NCBI GenBank assembly: GCA_917880885.1 | Contig: OU862933.1 | Location: 8,479,452 to 8,543,451, forward strand | Direction of reading: 5' to 3' | DNA: 64,000 nt | From: Limnephilus marmoratus | Taxonomy: Eukaryota; Arthropoda; Insecta; Trichoptera; Limnephilidae | Part shown: positions 21,060 to 30,344 of the stretch, piece by piece | How the letters are laid out: the number at the start of each line of letters is the position of its first letter | How positions within the stretch are numbered: the stretch's first letter is position 1 | The notes under the pieces: model-generated | The model's database searches: none | What the model saw: the letters and a program-made list of their open reading frames with translations, nothing else | Told to the model about the DNA's origin: nothing | Position numbers and translations under genes: made by a program

Positions 21060-21705
21060 AAATTATAAAGTTCGTAGAACAAAGTACTGAGAAACCTTTC
21101 GAGTCGAAGAGGCGTGACGACGTAATAAATTATAAATTCTAGCTCATCATAATTCATAGATGATCGTTTTGTATGGGTTTACAATAGAGATATTCTTAGG
21201 TTGCGGTATTTTCTAATTTTTCTGGTCGATACCGGAATCCGGGGAATTTTTTAGTTTTTACTTAACCATGGGCAATTATTTGCTTGTTGAGCGGACCATA
21301 AACAAAGAATCGACGAGAAACAATCAATCGCTGAGAACTTCGAAAAATCAGGAGATTTTGATGCCATTCCGGTAGATCGGCAGATGAAGTGAAAAATCGG
21401 GAGATCTCCCGAAAAATCGGAAGCTTCGGTAACACTGCTGCTCACTGCTAGTGTTACTGCGGATTGCGGGCAGCGAAGTTGAAGTGCGCACCGTGGCAAC
21501 TGCGACGGAAGGGGCGGGGGGGCGGTGAATTTAGCGTGTCGGTTCGTCGGTTGATCGCGGCGTGCGAGCACAGTCCGTGTGTCGCGGCCCAAGACTTTAA
21601 ATTTTTAAACCCGGACTACAAATGAAACCCCGCCCGGACGCTCCCCGGACGCCCTCTAAACTAGGACAAATCCGGGGAAACCCGGACGGATGGCAACCCT
21701 ACGTA
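21060..21705. other. GC-rich unassigned block, possible DNA-element end
   Basis: The segment 21360-21700 is CpG-rich and ends ACGGATGGCAACCCTA, the style of a DNA-transposon terminus; a weak partner, TAGGTTGCGG, starts at about 21198. A minus-strand frame of 113 codons (21592-21251) has no recognisable domain. It lies just upstream of the zinc-finger relic, so a promoter origin cannot be excluded. Confidence 0.3.
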
Positions 21706-21749
21706 CGGGGTATATTTTATTTGGTTTTTGCACCCCAAACGTTACAAGT

Positions 21750-22165
21750 TGTATGACTTCTGGTAGCCACAAATGGACTAATCGTAGGTGTTCTTTGAGC
21801 TTACTCAATATTATGGAACTTATCGTATTCTATTATTTTCGTCATTTATAATGCAACCATGACTAAAGTTCTATGATTTCTAGCAGGTAATACAACATTT
21901 TAGGTACTTTTTGGGGACAGTTACTAATCTAATCCACGTATTCTAATATTTGTGCTATGTATGGATCTAGCGCCGAAAGCTCTTTTATAACCCTGGAAAA
22001 GAAAGATGAAGAGATAATGTCAGACGGAGTTATAGTTCTACGACAGCCATAGTTCTACGATTTCTGGTACTTATAATCTGGTAGATTTTAGGTGTTTTTG
22101 GGCTCACATACTATTCTAGCACTTTCCATGTTCTATTATTATCTATTTACACTCTAGGCGTGACT
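21750..22165. repeat. Degenerate ~190-bp repeat units
   Basis: Motifs such as ATGATTTCTAGCAGGTAAT, GTTCTACGATTTCTGG, TTTTTGGGCTCACATAC and TTTACACTCTAGGCGTGAC recur two to three times at irregular spacing here, and again at 19.08-19.14 and 19.53-19.74 kb. An old, decayed tandem array. No coding content. Confidence 0.4.
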
Positions 22166-22668
22166 AGGTAGCTAAGTTACATAAGATTTAAGCGTTTGTT
22201 GCCCTATCAGGACTATTATTCCACAACTCCTCGGACATGTACGGTTATTGTTTATCTGATTATGAAGTATGTATTTATTGAAAACGCAGTGTAAATGTTG
22301 TCGTGAACAATGTTAAACAGTACTAAAAGGATTTAGGACTTGTCTTTCAGTGGTTTCAGTACCTACTCGTGCAGAATGATTTCACGCTTTCTCGGTACAA
22401 TATCAGTGTAGGCGTCAACATTGTCGAAAAATATACAATGTTATGATTTTTCAATTGAGAAGCAAATCCAAAATTGGAAAAATATTTACTAAGATAAGGC
22501 AGATGGACAAATTCTAGTGTCTTAATTGTTTGGAGCCTGTAGAACTACGCCAACCTCAAATTAAGGGTGATTGTGATGCCGACGCTATCAAGGAAGTAGG
22601 AAAAGAATAACGAAGTTGAAGACTGGGAGAAGAACAATATTCTGATTCGTTAAATTTAATAATTATTT
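22166..22668. other. No recognisable gene
   Basis: AT-rich stretch with no motif or terminus that I recognise. Confidence 0.35.
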
Positions 22669-23310
22669 GGGAGGCAACCTATAGGAACCGAGAAAGAACC
22701 GTTTATTGGATAACAAACATCCCTGCCATAGGTCACCCCAGTTCTGCCACATGTCGCTACGTTTGGTGACTTAGCAGAGGTGCCTTGGCGTGAGGTTTGT
22801 CTAGGTCTTGTCAGATCGGGAGAGACTGGTTGGGGGAGACCTTTTGACCTCTCAAGCCGTACTCTCTCCTCCCATCGCCTCGCATCGCAGTGATTGGAAA
22901 TTTTTATTATTTTTTATATAAATAGGTACCTCATAAGAGTTTCAGCTGCTCCCGTCTGGAGCCAGTGAGACTATGGCATCCCCAATTGGGGTATGTTGTG
23001 AGGCTGAAGGTAGGGTAGTAGTGTAGTAGTAGGTAGTAAGGAGGGGAAGGAGATGGGGAGGAGGAAGGTGGGGAGTACCTGATTAATCAGATCTGGTCAC
23101 CAAATACGGCTAAAGTTATTTCAAGCTGTCACTATATATGTCTGTCAGTCGTGAACACGGTGAACGCAAAATTCTTACAGACCTCTCATACATTTTTCCT
23201 TCCAAGAATATTCCATACGGCATCTCGAATGATGACTTAGGCCCTGAGAGAAATTGTTTTCCTCAAGACTTCTTATGTGAAGCTAATGCAAAAAAAATAT
23301 GTAAAAAATA
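22669..23310 (+). mobile_element. SINE (LINE-tailed), split by family K
   Basis: Head: GGGAGGCAACCTATAGGAACC, TTATTGGATAACAAACATCC, CTGCCATAGGTCACCCC, ACGTTTGGTGACTTAGCAG, then AGATCGGGAGAGACTGGTTG. It is interrupted at about 22911-23145 by a family K element and resumes to the LINE-type tail, ATGATGACTTAGGCCC, GAGAAATTGTTTTCCTC, ending AGCTAATGCAAAAAAAA. The order of insertions is SINE first, K later. Confidence 0.65.
22911..23145 (-). mobile_element. Family K copy inside SINE
   Basis: ATAGGTACCTCATAAGAGTTTCAGCTGC after a T-rich start, GAGACTATGGCATCCCC, an expanded GTAGT purine tract, and TCAGATCTGGTCACCAAA to TTATTTCAAGCTG. The insertion divides the SINE head from its tail. Confidence 0.65.
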
Positions 23311-23404
23311 ATTAAATTACATTGATGACATTAACACGGGAAGGAAATAAGAAGTAAAGGTGAATGGGAAGGCGTGGGATGGTAGGAAGGGACCTGGCTA
23401 TTCT

Positions 23405-23430
23405 GATATGTATATATATATATATATATA

Positions 23431-23461
<31 letters not shown>
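23405..23461. repeat. (TA)n microsatellite
   Basis: Alternating TA with an A-run in the middle. It directly abuts the poly(A) end of the neighbouring minus-strand LINE and probably expanded from it. Confidence 0.8.
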
Positions 23462-23477
<16 letters not shown>

Positions 23478-24430
23478 ATTTATTGAAACATCTATTATAA
23501 TTACAATTTCACAACAAATATATATATATTTTTTTACAGGTATTTTTTTTTACTACACTTCCATTTAAAGAATTTGCTTGTGTATGGAAGGCGAGTGTAC
23601 ATAAATGCTATTAGTTATTAGTTATAAGTTAGTACTTAAATAATTAATTTACATAAATATATGTGAGCTGCAGTATTTATTTGATAATGGTGTAATTTTT
23701 TAAAAAAAAAGAAAGAATGTAATGGAAAACTAAGGATATTTGTAATTGACAGTAGTTTTTTTCTTAAGAATATTTTTAAAATGTCTGTTGACAGAGAGCA
23801 GTATTCGGGTTTTATCATTAATGCTTCTGATTTCTTCTGGTAGACGATTGAAAAAAGTTCTTCCCTGGTAAGTATAATGATGCTGTGCAAAAGACGTCTT
23901 TAGTTTTGGGCATAGAAAAACATGTTTAAGTCGAGTTCTGTTTTCATTTAAAAATGGATATTTATCTTTTTCCTTTATAATTTGAATCAATGAATTTTTA
24001 ATATATAAATCTTTAAATGTGGGTACTTGAAATTCTTCAAACAGGCGTTCTGTTGGGTAGTCTAAGGATTTTTTTAATATAATTTTAATAATTTGTCCTT
24101 TGTACAATTTCTATTGGAAGAAGGTTACATTTATACGCGGATCCCCAACTAATAATAGCGTATTGTAGAGTGGATTGAACTAAGGCATAGTAGATTACAT
24201 ATAGATTTTTTATCGACAGAAAATTTCTAATTCTTAAAAATATATACATTAATTTTCTGATTTTGTTTACTACTTGACATATTTGTTCCTTCCATTTCAG
24301 ATTTTTGTCGATAATTACTCCGAGATATTTAATTTTATTTGTTGTTTTTAATATTGTACAGTTTGATTTGCAATAATTTTGTCTATGAATTTTTTTTGAA
24401 ATAAATAAAAATTCAATTTGAAATATATGC
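23462..24430 (-). pseudogene. LINE RT thumb and 3' UTR relic
   Basis: The minus strand reads NKIKYLGVIIDKNLKWKEQI, then RKLMYIF, YYALVQSTLQYAIISWGSAY (the 'Q..L.Y.I..WGG' thumb block). After a frame break near 24110 comes the 125-codon frame 24107-23730 with LYIKNSLIQII and HHYTYQGRTFFNRLPEEIR. A 3' UTR follows, with AATAAA and a poly(A) run at 23463-23478. The YADD palm is absent because of 5' truncation near 24430. The clade is CR1/Jockey-like by the order of these blocks. Confidence 0.75.
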
Positions 24431-24986
24431 GTGGTTTTCTGGAAAATTCCCTTTCTAATTTGCCTCGCTTATTTTCGTGTGGCTATCTGTGTTTAACTTA
24501 GAAAGTAAGTTATCTTGCTAAAAATCACTGATTTTTGGTACTTATCTTACCTTAGTAATTTTCAACAATTTCTATTATAATGTTTTAATTTATTTGAGTG
24601 CTTCAAATTGGAATTGAGAACGTCATTATATCTCCTTTTATTGCGGCCTGTGGCAGCTTCCAAGAATCACTACCTCAGTTACAAAATTGGAATGATAGAA
24701 CTAAACTAATGTAATGTAACGGAAAACTCAATCAAAGAACCGAGATCGGAGTCGGTGGTGATTGGGTGTAATTAATGGCCTTCAACGTAATTGATATTAC
24801 ATCTTCACATACTACACACTCGAGCTATATAATAATATTGACGGACAAAAAATAATGATGCATATAACGCAGGTCTGGCCAACCAAACCCATTGACGACC
24901 TAAAGTTTTCCAAGAGCCGCACAGGTTAAATACTGATTTTTAGTTAATATCGATAGCCACAACTGGGGAATGAATTTTGATATTAT
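24431..24986. other. No recognisable gene
   Basis: AT-rich. A minus-strand 88-codon frame (25166-24900) crosses the left end of the next element and has no recognisable domain. Confidence 0.35.
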
Positions 24987-25683
24987 CGCACACCTAGATA
25001 AAGAGTAGCACAACTCGAAATAATCCAAAATCGAGCTATTTTCGGAATCTGCGTCGAAAACTGCACAAACCACAAAAATACCTGTTTTAAAAATCTCCAT
25101 CAGTAAAATTGTAGATGGCATTAAGTCAGTCTTTCTGAATTGCTCTACGAAAACCCCCACCAACAATAGTAACGCATCACCAGTTACGACATACCAGCTG
25201 TAGGGGAAGGTGCTGTCAAGACTGGATTATTTCGACTTAGTCTTGTATTCGTGATTAACCGCAGTCATAGTTCGTGAAAATTTTGAGTTGATTTGATATT
25301 CGTGATTGAACTTGTCTTGTTTCTCGGGCGTTCTACATATCAATTCCACTTACTCCGGTATTGTGAAGATTATAAAACATAATATACAGAATAAGAGTGC
25401 ATTAATTCAAAATTTATCACTAATATGGAATCAATTTGAGTTGATAAAATTATTAAACAACGATTTTGTCACAAATACTAAAATAACACGAAATTAATTA
25501 ATAAATGCGTGACACGTGCATTTGATGGTTAAGTAATTAAGCAAATAAATATCCCAGTAAAATAACATACAATATCATATAACAATAATTTTAATCGGTC
25601 AAATAGAAATCGAGTAAAATGTTTTTCGCTGTTCTTGAAAAAAGAGGTATTTTGAGTTGTACTACTCTTTATCTAGGTGTGCG
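24987..25683. mobile_element. DNA element with 36-bp TIRs, TTAT duplication
   Basis: Left end CGCACACCTAGATAAAGAG and right end CTCTTTATCTAGGTGTGCG are inverted over 36 bases with two mismatches. TTAT precedes the left end (24983-24986) and follows the right end (25684-25687), consistent with a 4-bp target duplication. The interior (697 bp in all) has no transposase, so the element is non-autonomous. Superfamily not assigned. It lies between two zinc-finger relics. Confidence 0.6.
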
Positions 25684-26060
25684 TTATGTTACTTACAAAT
25701 CGCAAATCACAGACACGAGTTCGAGTATTGTGTGCTTCCGCTGGTGTGTGACTATTTAAATTAGACTTTTGTGAACATGAATAGTTACAGTCGGAACAAG
25801 AGAGTGGTTTTTCTCCTTTGTGATTCAGCTTGTACCCTTTAAACAGGACTTTCAAAAATATGAATAACTCCAGTTGGGATATTAAAATGGTTTTCTCCAC
25901 TGTGAGTCAGTACTTGACGTGTACTTTTGTGAGCATGTATAGTCATTTTGAAGAAGAAAATGGTTTTCTCCATCGTGAGTCGGTATGTGACTGTTTAAAT
26001 TTTGAGAAATATTATTGTAACAATATTGTCTTTCGATACTTAAATTATTTTGCGTACTTC
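25684..26060 (-). pseudogene. C2H2 zinc-finger fragment
   Basis: The minus strand contains GEKPLSCSDCNYSCSQKSNL-NSH, a near-canonical C2H2 finger followed by a disrupted second half. Upstream on the same strand, further fingers are recognisable only as 'GEK' linkers and CSxCN remnants (about 25890-26010). The 75-codon frame 25900-25673 runs past the array into the TTAT-flanked element and stops there. Same family and strand as 20.0-21.05 kb. Confidence 0.65.
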
Positions 26061-26620
26061 ATAAAATTGTTAACCAAGTTTAAGTGAGGTTAAAAATTTA
26101 AATTTAAATAATGACACCTAAATAATGGCACTTCACTGGGATGAAAACTATATTATGCTATACTTTGCTAACTTAAGCTGTAGTCTCTCAATTCTGACCA
26201 AAAAAGTTCCTTTCATATTTATTTCAAAATTATTTGATACTTATTCACTTTAATTTTGTTTTTTAACATGTAATAAATATGCTTTATAAATATTTGTTTT
26301 TATCATTATTTTTATTTTTTACTTACATTTTTATTAACTATAAGGATATATGAGTATATTTTTTAAATTTTCTCTATTGTTGAAAATGGTTGTTAATTCA
26401 TATTTTATTTTTTCTACAAATTTCCTCCCTTTTTCATTGTCATTTTAAAATTTTATAATTTTGCTTATACTTAACGGTTTGGTAATGACCGATATTTATG
26501 TGTTACTTTTAATAAATTGTGAAATTATTAACCCCGATACAGGCGAACCCTAGTTGAGTTAATAATTACATATTAATGTATAAAAATGTATTAAAAACAG
26601 AAGATGCAATAAATAAAAAA
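26061..26620. other. No recognisable gene
   Basis: Very AT-rich spacer between zinc-finger relics. No motif recognised. Confidence 0.35.
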
Positions 26621-27130
26621 AATAGTCTTTGTAAACATGCAGTTATAGTTTGAACAAGATAATGATTTTTTCCACCGTGAGTAGGTGTGAATAAGACATT
26701 TGTAAACATGCGTAGTTACAGTTTGAACAAGAGAATGTTTTTTTCCACCATGAGTAGGTGTAAATAAGACTTTTGTAAAAATGCATAGTTACAGTTTGAA
26801 CAAGAGAATGTTTTTTTCCACCATGAGTAGGTGTAAATAAGACATTTGTAAAAATGCATAGTTACAGTTTGAACAAGAGAATGTTTTTTTCCACCATGAG
26901 TAGGTGTAAATAAGACTTTTGTAAAAATGCATAGTTACAGTTTGAACAAGAGAATGTTTTTTTCCACCATGAGTAGGTGTAAATAAGACTTTTGTAAAAA
27001 TGCATAGTCACAGTTTGAACAAGAAAATGGTTTTTTCAAGCGTGAGTAGGTGTGAATAAAACTTTTGTAAACATGCATAATTGCATAGTTACAGTTTGAA
27101 CAAGAGAATGGTTTTTCTCCATTGTGAGTC
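26621..27130 (-). repeat. 73-bp satellite derived from a zinc finger
   Basis: Units beginning CATAGTTACAGTTTGAACAA start at 26784, 26857, 26930 and 27003, an exact 73-base period, with more diverged units on both sides (26630-26710 and 27060-27130). The minus strand reads FSCSNCNYA, the CxxC half of the same C2H2 finger family, but the unit is 11 bases shorter than an 84-base (28-codon) finger and so shifts frame each time. It therefore cannot code for a finger array; it is a satellite seeded from one defective finger. The four central units are nearly identical, pointing to recent amplification or homogenisation. Confidence 0.8.
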
Positions 27131-27173
27131 AGTATGAGACTATTTAAATTAGATTATTTAATTATTTAAATTT

Positions 27174-27454
27174 GGGAGGCGGTTATGGGTACCGCCGCCT
27201 CAGGAACCACTTATTGGATAAACAACACCTCTGCCATAGGTCACCCCAAGTGGTTTGGTGACTTAGCAGGGGTGCCCGGGTTCAAGAGGTGAGGTTTGTC
27301 CGGGTCACCCCTAAAACCTCTTTCCGTCCCAGAACTTCCTCTCCTTTCCTAAATTACCCTCTACACAGCATCCCAAAAGACGACATAGGCCCTGAGGGGA
27401 AATATTTTCCTCAGAGCCTCCTGAGTGGAGCTAATGTAAAAAAGACCTTGTTAG
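27174..27454 (+). mobile_element. SINE (LINE-tailed), compact copy
   Basis: Head GGGAGGCGGTTATGGGTACC, CAACACCTCTGCCATAGGTC, GGTTTGGTGACTTAGCAGG, then GGGTTCAAGAGGTGAGG (a partial B-box match). The middle of longer copies is deleted. Tail: CTACACAGCATCCCAAAAG, GACATAGGCCCTGAGGGG, CAGAGCCTCCTGAGTGG, ending AGCTAATGTAAAAAAG. The tail matches the Jockey-like LINE 3' end at 49.7 kb. Confidence 0.7.
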
Positions 27455-28912
27455 CGCGCGTAGTCACAGTTCGTGTAATTATAGGAACTTAAGTTTATTG
27501 AAATTAAAGATCGCGGGCCGCGGGTTGGCCGACCCCTTTAATGTATTGTAGAATATACCAGTTATGTACCAATACTTCTGCGAAACACATTTTGTAATAT
27601 TATGTATACTTAGGTATCTACCTCCTAAAATAATCGTAGGTACACATGTTAGCCAAAAAGCAATGGTTAATGTCGGGTTTATAGTGTGAGACATTCTTTA
27701 CTGTTTTTTATTTATATTAGATATAGGTGCAAAAAGAAAAATGCACACTTTTTGTGACGTTCATAAAATGTATCTATATTTTTATTGTTTTTTTTTTTTG
27801 CGTGGTAGGTATTACTGCGTACAATTCAATTTTTCACCAGGACCAACCTCACCAGGGTAAGTTTTTGTTGAGGTTATTAATTTTGTAAACAAATAAATAG
27901 CATGGGTAGCGAAAGAACAATATTGTTACATTAAGAGCGTTTAACCAGCCAGCGGACGAAAATCCACATTTCGTCGAAAGTTGTTCTTCCGATCGTGCAG
28001 GGCGGTTACAATGAGAAAGATTAATTATTCTCCGTACCAGCTTTTTTAAATTATAACTCATTATCGAATTTATTTCAATCCAAATTAGCTTTAATTTATA
28101 CCTTCATCCAAAAATGCTGAAAGGCGTGATGATAAAACTATTAAAATAGTGTACTTTTTGTAGTAATTTTTTGATTATAAGTATTTATCATTTTTCAATA
28201 ATGTCTAAATTTAATAAGAATGTTAAAAAAATCTGAAATATATTAGTTTGTAAGTGCGCAAATAAATACACAAATGGACCAATTTTCGTCAAGAAACACA
28301 TGTTCGTACATATTTTTTAATGATTTTATTGAAACTAAAATTAAAATTCTAATACATAACTCTGCTAGATGATGTATTGATTTATTTTACTTCATGATTA
28401 CATTATTTGAAATGGGTGTGGTATAATACAAAAACTTTTTTGAAAATTTAACAAATCTGCCAACGACCTATGGAATAACCTTATTATCCTAAAAATTTAA
28501 AAAAAATCTAAAAATTTATTACATTCGAATGCTAGATAAAAGAACAATCTTTCGAAATCCATTTATAATTTTTTGTGGAAAAGAGTCAATACGTCTAAAA
28601 ACTTTTTTGAAAATGATGTATTTCCGGCTTTCTCTGGTAATGCTCTCTTAATGTTTCGTACAGAATAATGGTACCTGCTAGGCTGAAGGAAACTAACACA
28701 TTATAGTGTGAACGTGTGGGGTGACCTTGTGTTAAATTTTATTTGATATGTTGTATTATTAAAACTTACACACGATAATATATTATACGAAATATATTAT
28801 CGTGCGAAAGTTTTAGTTCTGAAGTGTCTATGTTTTGATTCAGCCAGGTTTCCGAGAGTAGCAATAGGTCATAGCCATAATAACACGTAGTTTTATATGA
28901 GGTATACAGGTA
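27455..28912. other. No recognisable gene
   Basis: AT-rich sequence. Frames of about 70 codons (27694-27479 and 28061-27849, minus) lack motifs. A short hairpin (TCGTATAATATATTATCGTG-like, ATAATATATTATACG and its partner) lies at 28771-28805. Confidence 0.35.
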
Positions 28913-29565
28913 TTTTTTTTACATTAACTCCACACAGGAGACCCTGAGAAAAATAATTTCCCTCAGGACCTATGTCATCTGAGATGCTGTATGGAGGGTC
29001 TTGTTGAGGAGAGGAAGGAATGCACATTGGTCTTGAATAGACCCACGTTGTAGGAAGGAGGAAACATTGGGGCCAGCAAACCGTTCCACAGTCGAGCTGT
29101 TGAACACAAGAACGAGTCATAGAAACGACCCGTTCTCATGTGACTAATGTCAACCGTGTACAAATGTTAGGCGCGCGTTTGGCGTGTTTCCCGACTATGC
29201 ACCGGTGCCGAGGGGATCTATGACGCTAGTTCCTCGGAGCATCTTCCATTGTAATACCGGTAGAACGAGAATAGCATTGCCACCCGACGCCTGTGCTCTA
29301 AAGATTATAATCCGTCAGTTAAGATGGGAGAATCTATCAAACGGACCGCCCGTTTTTGCACAGAGTCGAGGGTATTTTCAGGTATTTAGGAACTCCAGAC
29401 TAGAGGTGGCTGCCAAATTCAACCATGAGGCGCCCTTGTGATTTGTACAGTTGTGTACTATTAAAGTATCTGCGCGGGCCCTGTACAGTACGCGCAGTTT
29501 TCGGGAGGCTAACTTTACCCTGGCTTCGATGGAGCCCCCATATCTGAGCTGGTATGGGGTTCTAC
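28913..29565 (-). pseudogene. Jockey-like LINE 3' end, inverted copy
   Basis: The minus strand from about 29565 to 28913 matches the coding end of the plus-strand LINE at 30.9-31.39 kb: GGCTCCATCGAAGCCAGG, then RAVRLIDSPILTDGL-like, LEHRR, FYRYYNGRCSEELAS, and SHMRTGRFYDSFLCSTARLW followed by NGLLAPMFPPSYNVGLF. It continues to the 3' end, CAGGGTCTCCTGTGTGG and AGTTAATGTAAAAAAAA. Several frame breaks. It lies head-to-head with the plus-strand copy. Confidence 0.8.
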
Positions 29566-29964
29566 AAATTTGGTTCTGATATATCTGACATTTTGGTAGT
29601 CGAGTGCTAGTTTTGTGGGAAGTTTTTTGAGTGACGTTTGACAATTTTGGGTAAACCATTTATACTTTTGATCTGTAAATAAGTTTCTTCCTTTTTCTTT
29701 CTCTCCTCCATTTGTTCCGCATTCTGTCAATTGTTGTCTTTGCTGAAGCGTTCTTACGCCGTTCTACAAAGTTTAAATCTTTTGCCTTTCGATAATTTGC
29801 ATTTATTAAACATCCGTTTATTTATTTTAATTTTTTACTTTAAGAATAAAACATTTAATTAAATGAAGAGAAAAAAAAAACAAATTGTAACATTTAATTA
29901 AATAAAGACAATATTAGCGAAACTGAATTGAAAATCTGGAAACAGAAAACTGAGAAAAAGATAT

Positions 29965-30032
29965 TGGCACCTCTGAGACTCGAACACAGGATCTTCGGCT
30001 TTCCGGGCCGCAGCTCTGCCAACTGACCAACG
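29965..30032 (-). ncRNA. tRNA-like sequence, left arm (truncated 5')
   Basis: Reverse complement of the neighbouring right-arm copy with about 90% identity. It keeps the TCAGTTGGCAGAGC D arm and the GTGTTCGAGTCTCAG T arm but lacks the acceptor 5' strand. A relic. Confidence 0.6.
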
Positions 30033-30105
30033 GACACCTTAGCTCAGTTGGCAGAGCTGCGGTCCGGAAAGCCGAAGGTTGTGGGTTCGAGTCCCAGAGG
30101 TGCCA
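30033..30105 (+). tRNA. tRNA-like cloverleaf, anticodon position GGA; likely pseudo-tRNA
   Basis: A 73-base cloverleaf can be drawn: acceptor GACACCT/AGGTGCC (one mismatch at 2-71), D arm GCTC...GAGC with the GTTGG loop, anticodon stem GCGGT/GCCGA (one mismatch), variable loop AGGTT, and T arm GTGGG-TTCGAGT-CCCAG. A box TAGCTCAGTTGG and B box GGTTCGAGTCC are perfect, so Pol III transcription is plausible. Position 33 is C instead of the near-invariant U, and GGA would mean serine yet the long serine variable arm is absent. With the inverted twin beside it, a SINE or pseudogene head is more likely than a working tRNA. Confidence 0.45.
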
Positions 30106-30172
30106 ATATCTTTTTGCTAATTTTTCTGTTTCCAGATTTTTTATTTAGTTTTACTAATATTGTTTTTACTTA

Positions 30173-30305
30173 GATACGTTTTAAGATTTTCACGGCCAAA
30201 AGTATTTTCGATATGTGTTTTTGGGGTGTTATGCCGTGTTGCGCTACCTTCTTCTTTAGAGGTATCGCAACACGGCATAACACCCCAAAAACACATAACG
30301 AAAAT
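30173..30305. mobile_element. Small Penelope-type foldback
   Basis: Arms 30204-30249 and 30260-30305 (46 bases, about two mismatches, 10-base loop) contain TTGGGGTGTTATGCCGTGTT, nearly the same as the end of the 39-kb Penelope palindrome. A 31-base unpaired left extension includes GATTTTCACGGCCAAAAG, also shared with the 39-kb element. Flanks TGTTTTTACTTA (30161-30172) and TGTCTTCACTTA (30306-30317) look like a 12-base target duplication with two changes. The insertion splits the tRNA foldback's right arm. Confidence 0.65.
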
Positions 30306-30344
30306 TGTCTTCACTTAATTAAATAAATTGTTTAGCTAGTGGTA

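Larger units (their letters stand above)
29880..30335. mobile_element. Foldback with two head-to-head tRNA-like heads
   Basis: Left arm from CAAATTGTAACATTTAATTA through GACAATATTAG, AATCTGGAAACAGAAAA and ATATTGGCACCTCTGAGAC. The right arm is its complement, GTTCGAGTCCCAGAGGTGCC to TTTCTGTTTCCAGATT, CTAATATTGT. The terminal part of the right arm (GTCTTCACTTAATTAAATAA) is displaced to 30306-30335 by the foldback at 30173-30305. Each arm carries a tRNA-like sequence, so the two heads meet near 30032. Arms are roughly 150 bases. Confidence 0.7.
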
